Below, in pieces: positions 5,796 through 8,468 of a stretch of 8,468 bases of DNA; position 1 is the stretch's first letter; each line of letters starts with the position of its first letter. The stretch comes from Gammaproteobacteria bacterium (lineage in GTDB: Bacteria > Pseudomonadota > Gammaproteobacteria > JAABTG01): positions 1 to 8,468 of the forward strand of contig JASJBY010000154.1 in the NCBI GenBank assembly GCA_030066245.1, given 5' to 3'. The notes under the pieces are model-generated. The model worked only from the letters and a program-made list of their open reading frames with translations. It ran no database searches and was not told where the DNA came from. A program made the translations under genes and the position numbers.

Positions 5796-6784
5796 CATCG
5801 CCGCTCCTGCTCCAGATGACCGCACCGCTGCGCGAGGACTTCGACATTCCCTACCACGATCTGGGCCCGACCGGCGACCCGCCCCGCGCTGCATTGGTGG
5901 CCGGTATCCATGGCAACGAGTTGAACGGCGTGTTCGTACTGTCGCGACTGGCCAGCTTTCTTGCCGACATCGCCAAAGGCAGTCAGCCTGGTCAGCGCCT
6001 GCTGAAGCGCGTGGTGATCATCCCCGCCGTGAACGTCCTCGGCATCAATCTGCGCAGTCGCGTCTGGCCCTTCGACAAGACCGACATCAATCGCATGTTC
6101 CCCGGGTACGATGCCGGTGAGACCACCCAGCGTATCGCCTGGGCGGTGCTGGAGGCCACCCGCGCCGCCTACTACCGCATTGACGTGCACAGCTCCAACA
6201 CCGAGTTCGAGGAGCTACCGCAGGTCCGCCTCTACGAGCCAAGTGAGCAAGAACGTGAGAATGCCATATTGTTCGGACTGCCCGCCGTCATAGAACGCGC
6301 CATGAATACCGTTTTCACCAGCACCATAGGTCATGCATGGCGCTGGAACGAGGGCGAGAACTTCGTTATCCAGGCCGGTCAGGCCGGCGACCTGCAGCTT
6401 CACCATTGCGAGCGGCTGTTCTTCTCACTGATCGCTTTCCTGCAGCGAACTGGAATTCTCGAGACCACGTCCCTGTCCGAAGAGGAGGAAGACTGCCAAT
6501 ATTTTTCTCTGAATCAGACCTTTCCCGTCATCTCCCAGAATGCGGGCCTGTTCGTGTCACGCCTGGAGGTAGGTCGCTGGGTGAGAAGCGGGGAGCTCAT
6601 AGGATTTTTGTACGATGCTTTTCACGGCCATATTCGTGCCGAGATCAAGGCGCCGGTGCCTGGCCTAATCAGTGGCATACGGCGTCAGCCTCTGCTCTGC
6701 GAAGGGGACCTTGTGGCCCGCATTCAGACCCGGCACGCCTTGGAAGGCCAAGTGGACACCTCGCTGCACAGTCATGGTCAGTGA
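5792..6784 (+). CDS. AstE/AspA-family zinc protein (copy 2) with Glu-to-Gln at the catalytic site
   Basis: This 330-residue paralogue of the preceding gene has a GTG start and a 4-nt overlap. Zinc ligands are preserved: His40 and Glu43 (AGIHGNELNG) and His133 (IDVHSSN). The substrate-binding DINRMFPG is at 98-105, and the shared ELPQVR is at 141-146. The C-terminal barrel domain includes KAPVPGLISGIRRQPLLCEG from 286. At the place where the family has its catalytic Glu (Glu194 in copy 1), this protein has Gln194 in FVIQAGQAGD, codon CAG at 6371-6373. It should therefore bind zinc and probably a ligand, but may be inactive, slow, or use another base. An acidic insertion (SEEEEDC, residues 229-235) precedes the barrel domain. 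Possible roles are a regulatory partner of copy 1, a binding protein for the pathway intermediate, or an enzyme of changed specificity. It ends the operon; 129 nt separate it from the convergent gene. Confidence 0.92.
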   Translation: MTSPLLLQMTAPLREDFDIPYHDLGPTGDPPRAALVAGIHGNELNGVFVLSRLASFLADIAKGSQPGQRLLKRVVIIPAVNVLGINLRSRVWPFDKTDINRMFPGYDAGETTQRIAWAVLEATRAAYYRIDVHSSNTEFEELPQVRLYEPSEQERENAILFGLPAVIERAMNTVFTSTIGHAWRWNEGENFVIQAGQAGDLQLHHCERLFFSLIAFLQRTGILETTSLSEEEEDCQYFSLNQTFPVISQNAGLFVSRLEVGRWVRSGELIGFLYDAFHGHIRAEIKAPVPGLISGIRRQPLLCEGDLVARIQTRHALEGQVDTSLHSHGQ

Positions 6785-6913
6785 AGGGCAAGCGTAAGTC
6801 GTAGGTCGGAGGGCGTGGACGGTAGATGGTAGGTCGAGAGAGAGTGTCAGGCGCGCAATCCGCTGCAGATCAAGGTGGCCGGGTGGCTGGCGCGGATGTG
6901 TCTGCTGCGGCCG
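6785..6913. other. Convergent intergenic region with no recognisable terminator
   Basis: These 129 nt separate the 3' ends of the operon and of the NahK-like gene. I expected a bidirectional terminator but see no GC-rich stem with a T-tract on either strand. Two short direct repeats, GTAGGTCGGAG (6801-6811) and GTAGGTCGAGAG (6829-6840), lie 28 nt apart. ATCCGCTGCA occurs at 6858-6867 and again just inside the convergent gene at 6939-6948. Termination may depend on Rho. Confidence 0.45.
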
Positions 6914-8035
6914 TTATGCCTGGCGCGCTGTCTCCACGATCCGCTGCATCTGCTCCGAACGCGCCTCCAGGTTCTCCAGCAGGCGGAGCTGAAGCCGGGC
7001 ACGCTGAAGGTTCTGATCCGGATGCGTGGTGGTGAAGTAGACGTCACCGCGCAGATGATCCTGCAGGAATCGCATGGCCAGCTCCAAAGTAATCACCTGC
7101 CCCGAGACGGCCAGCAAATCAAGTTCCGCGGCAGTCAGCAGTGCGCCTGCACCGGTTAGGTAGCCACGCACCACCGCCTCGAACACGGCCAGGCGCACAG
7201 TCACCTGGCGCAGGTCCGTGTGATCCTCTCGCGCCGGGTTCACGGTGGTGCGCACCAGGTCTCCAAAGTCGTGCAGCACCAGCCCCGGCATCACCGTGTC
7301 CAGGTCCACCGGACAGATCCCCTCATCCGAATCCCTGTCAAACAGCACGTTATCGATCTTGGTATCGTTGTGCACGACACGCTCTGGTAGTGGTACCGAC
7401 TGGTCTGGACCGGACAGCACGCCAGTGAGTGTCGCCCTTTTTTCGATGCTCGATATGAGGTCGGAGGCTGCGGCAGCGCGATTACATGAATCCGCTGCCG
7501 CAGCCTCCGTGAGCGCCTCGAACCAGCGGGGCGTATCGTGAAAATGGGGGATGGTTTCGTGGAGGCGAGGTGCCGGCAGGTCACTCAGCAAGCGCACGAA
7601 ATCTCCGAAGATTCTTGCGCCCTGATATGCGATCTCGGGCGTCTCGACCAGGTTCCGTGAGCGCGAGTTCTCCACATAAGCGTACAGGCGCCACCAGTAT
7701 CCTTCGCCATCCAGATAGCAGGCCCGACCATCCATGGTCGGAATCACGGACGGCACCCGGGCCGCCAGGCTCTCACGTTTTTCGTCCAACAAGCGCCGCT
7801 GAAGGTGGTCCGTCACCCGCTGGATGTTTTCCATCAGGCGCTCTGGCGACCGGAAAACACGCGTGTTGATTCGCTGAAGGACGTAGCGGCGAGTGTTGCG
7901 ATTGTCCGAGCATGTCACCGTGTAGGTCTGGTGAATGCGACCGACGCCCAATGGCGCCAGCGAGATTGGCGCCCCAAAGATGGCGAATGCTCCGACTGCG
8001 CGAGCGGGCGACTGGAGTGACTTAGGGCTCGTCAT
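6914..8035 (-). CDS. NahK-like phosphotransferase (APH-fold kinase)
   Basis: This 373-residue cytoplasmic kinase of the aminoglycoside-phosphotransferase fold resembles N-acetylhexosamine 1-kinase (NahK), which phosphorylates GlcNAc or GalNAc at C1; homologues have also been labelled mucin desulfatase. Motifs are a nucleotide loop with GVGRIHQTYTV (30-40), YVLQRIN (51-57), the catalytic VVHNDTKIDNVLFD (220-233, Asp224 as base and Asn229), the metal-binding PVDLDTVMPG (242-251), and HDFGDLVRTT (255-264). The start at 8035 is preceded by GGGG at close spacing; the frame is open 79 codons further upstream, but those residues do not fit the family. Nothing nearby points to sugar metabolism, so the substrate is uncertain. 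The gene is convergent to the ATP-grasp operon and 118 nt downstream of the solute-binding protein on the same strand. A perfect 17-bp inverted repeat encodes the Ala-rich segments 177-181 and 187-190. Confidence 0.88.
   Translation of the reverse strand: MTSPKSLQSPARAVGAFAIFGAPISLAPLGVGRIHQTYTVTCSDNRNTRRYVLQRINTRVFRSPERLMENIQRVTDHLQRRLLDEKRESLAARVPSVIPTMDGRACYLDGEGYWWRLYAYVENSRSRNLVETPEIAYQGARIFGDFVRLLSDLPAPRLHETIPHFHDTPRWFEALTEAAAADSCNRAAAASDLISSIEKRATLTGVLSGPDQSVPLPERVVHNDTKIDNVLFDRDSDEGICPVDLDTVMPGLVLHDFGDLVRTTVNPAREDHTDLRQVTVRLAVFEAVVRGYLTGAGALLTAAELDLLAVSGQVITLELAMRFLQDHLRGDVYFTTTHPDQNLQRARLQLRLLENLEARSEQMQRIVETARQA
7462..7509. repeat. Perfect 17-bp inverted repeat inside the NahK-like gene
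   Basis: CGGAGGCTGCGGCAGCG (7462-7478) and its exact reverse complement (7493-7509) are separated by 14 nt. Within the spacer, GATT (7480-7483) and AATC (7489-7492) pair as well, giving 21 bp in total with one bulged C and a 5-nt loop. It lies in frame in the coding sequence and encodes two runs of four Ala around ADSCNRA. This is far stronger than chance by a simple base-count estimate and could form a very stable hairpin in the mRNA or a cruciform in DNA. Confidence 0.75.
7724..7741. repeat. Short 8-bp palindrome in the NahK-like gene
   Basis: CCGACCAT (7724-7731) and ATGGTCGG (7734-7741) are perfect inverted repeats around CC. It is a weaker member of the set of in-gene palindromes; about two of this strength are expected by chance in the window. 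Confidence 0.3.
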
Positions 8036-8153
8036 CGCCCCATAGTACTTCGGTTCTTGCGGATCCCGGTGCGAAATCCGGGCTGGGATTTCTCGTCCCG
8101 AGGAAAGGCTACTACACCTCTGACGGAAGTACCTTGGGTCCCGAATCCCTGGG
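8036..8153 (-). other. Gap between solute-binding protein and NahK-like gene, with hairpin
   Basis: The gap is 118 nt on the - strand reading. GAAATCC (8073-8079) and GGATTTC (8086-8092) form a perfect 7-bp stem with a 6-nt loop; no T-tract follows on the - strand, so it is not a clear terminator. An alternative stem, CCCGG (8065-8069) with CCGGG (8078-8082), would exclude the first. I see no convincing promoter, so separate transcription of the kinase gene is undecided. Confidence 0.4.
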
Positions 8154-8468
8154 TCAGTCCGGAAACGCGTACAGGAAATAAACGGAGCGCAGAAGCGCAC
8201 TGGGCTCCGCCTTCGGCCCAAACCAGTCCGAGAAAATCTTCTCCACCTGACCGGTTCGGTACAGATGCGCAATGCCTTCGTTTACCGCCAGGCGAAAAGC
8301 GGCGTCCCCCCGCGGAAGCGCGAAAGCGTAGGGATCGACGGAGAAATCCTCTGTGAGCATGGACAGGTTTTCGCGGTTTTTGGACGAGGCCGCCTGGCCC
8401 ATGAGGACCAGGCGGTCGCCCGCGAACGCGTCCACCTTGCCCTTGTCGAGCAGCTTCATGCCCTCGTC
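8154..8468 (-). CDS. Family-3 solute-binding protein of an ABC transporter, C-terminal part
   Basis: Only the last 104 residues are present; the gene continues past the right edge (first visible residues DEGMKLLDKG). It matches the C-terminal lobe of periplasmic amino-acid-type binding proteins of ABC importers: GKVDAFAGDRLVL (the strand and ligand-binding segment at the hinge), then DPYAFALPRGDAAFRLAVN, then LYRTGQVEKIFSDWFG, the usual final helix. A short tail ends in AFPD. The signal peptide would lie outside the window. The internal Met at 8459 is not a start. The ligand (a polar amino acid, an opine or similar) cannot be told from this fragment, and no permease or ATPase gene follows it on its downstream side. 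Confidence 0.9.
   Translation of the reverse strand, partial: DEGMKLLDKGKVDAFAGDRLVLMGQAASSKNRENLSMLTEDFSVDPYAFALPRGDAAFRLAVNEGIAHLYRTGQVEKIFSDWFGPKAEPSALLRSVYFLYAFPD

Noticed and set aside
6801..6840. Short GTAGGTCG direct repeats as a repeat array or attachment site
   Set aside because: Only two imperfect copies of 11-12 nt are present, with no flanking structure or integrase gene.
6858..6948. Repeated ATCCGCTGCA as a sign of duplication of the kinase gene end
   Set aside because: Only 10 nt match and the flanks differ; this is expected by chance.
8036..8272. Upstream extension of the NahK-like kinase by 79 codons
   Set aside because: It would overlap the end of the solute-binding protein gene, has no family resemblance, and a good start exists at 8035.

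Overview
The window is GC-rich, densely coding bacterial DNA, most likely from a gammaproteobacterium. That assignment rests on general gene resemblance only, because no rRNA or other marker gene is present. There is no tRNA, rRNA, CRISPR array or recognisable transposase.

Layout. Positions 1-720 hold no gene I can support; they contain an inverted repeat near 62-85 and, at the right end, a plausible extended -10 element. A small acidic protein of unknown function (721-1011, +) follows. A 452-nt leader (1012-1463) without a gene contains two hairpins. Then comes a tightly packed five-gene operon on the + strand (1464-6784): a circularly permuted ATP-grasp ligase, an alpha-E (DUF403) protein, a transglutaminase-like cysteine hydrolase, and two tandem zinc deacylases of the succinylglutamate desuccinylase/aspartoacylase (AstE/AspA, M14-like) family. 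The gene borders are 1 nt apart, 13 nt overlapping, 24 nt apart and 4 nt overlapping. The - strand carries a convergent NahK-like sugar-kinase/phosphotransferase (6914-8035) and, running in from the right edge, the C-terminal end of a family-3 amino-acid-type solute-binding protein (8154-8468).

How the genes may work together. Circularly permuted ATP-grasp, alpha-E and transglutaminase genes are known to travel together and are thought to make and process an amide- or peptide-linked product, but substrate and product are not established. Here the module carries two zinc deacylases. The first has the full set of catalytic residues. The second keeps the zinc ligands but has Gln (codon 6371-6373) where the family has its catalytic Glu. 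A plausible reading (inference) is a ligase that forms an amide bond, with the transglutaminase and deacylases cutting or trimming it, and the second deacylase serving as a divergent or regulatory partner. This operon is the best candidate in the window for an undescribed system.

The most striking purely structural signal is a perfect 17-bp inverted repeat (14-nt spacer) inside the NahK-like gene. A 24-bp near-perfect palindrome also lies inside the first deacylase gene.
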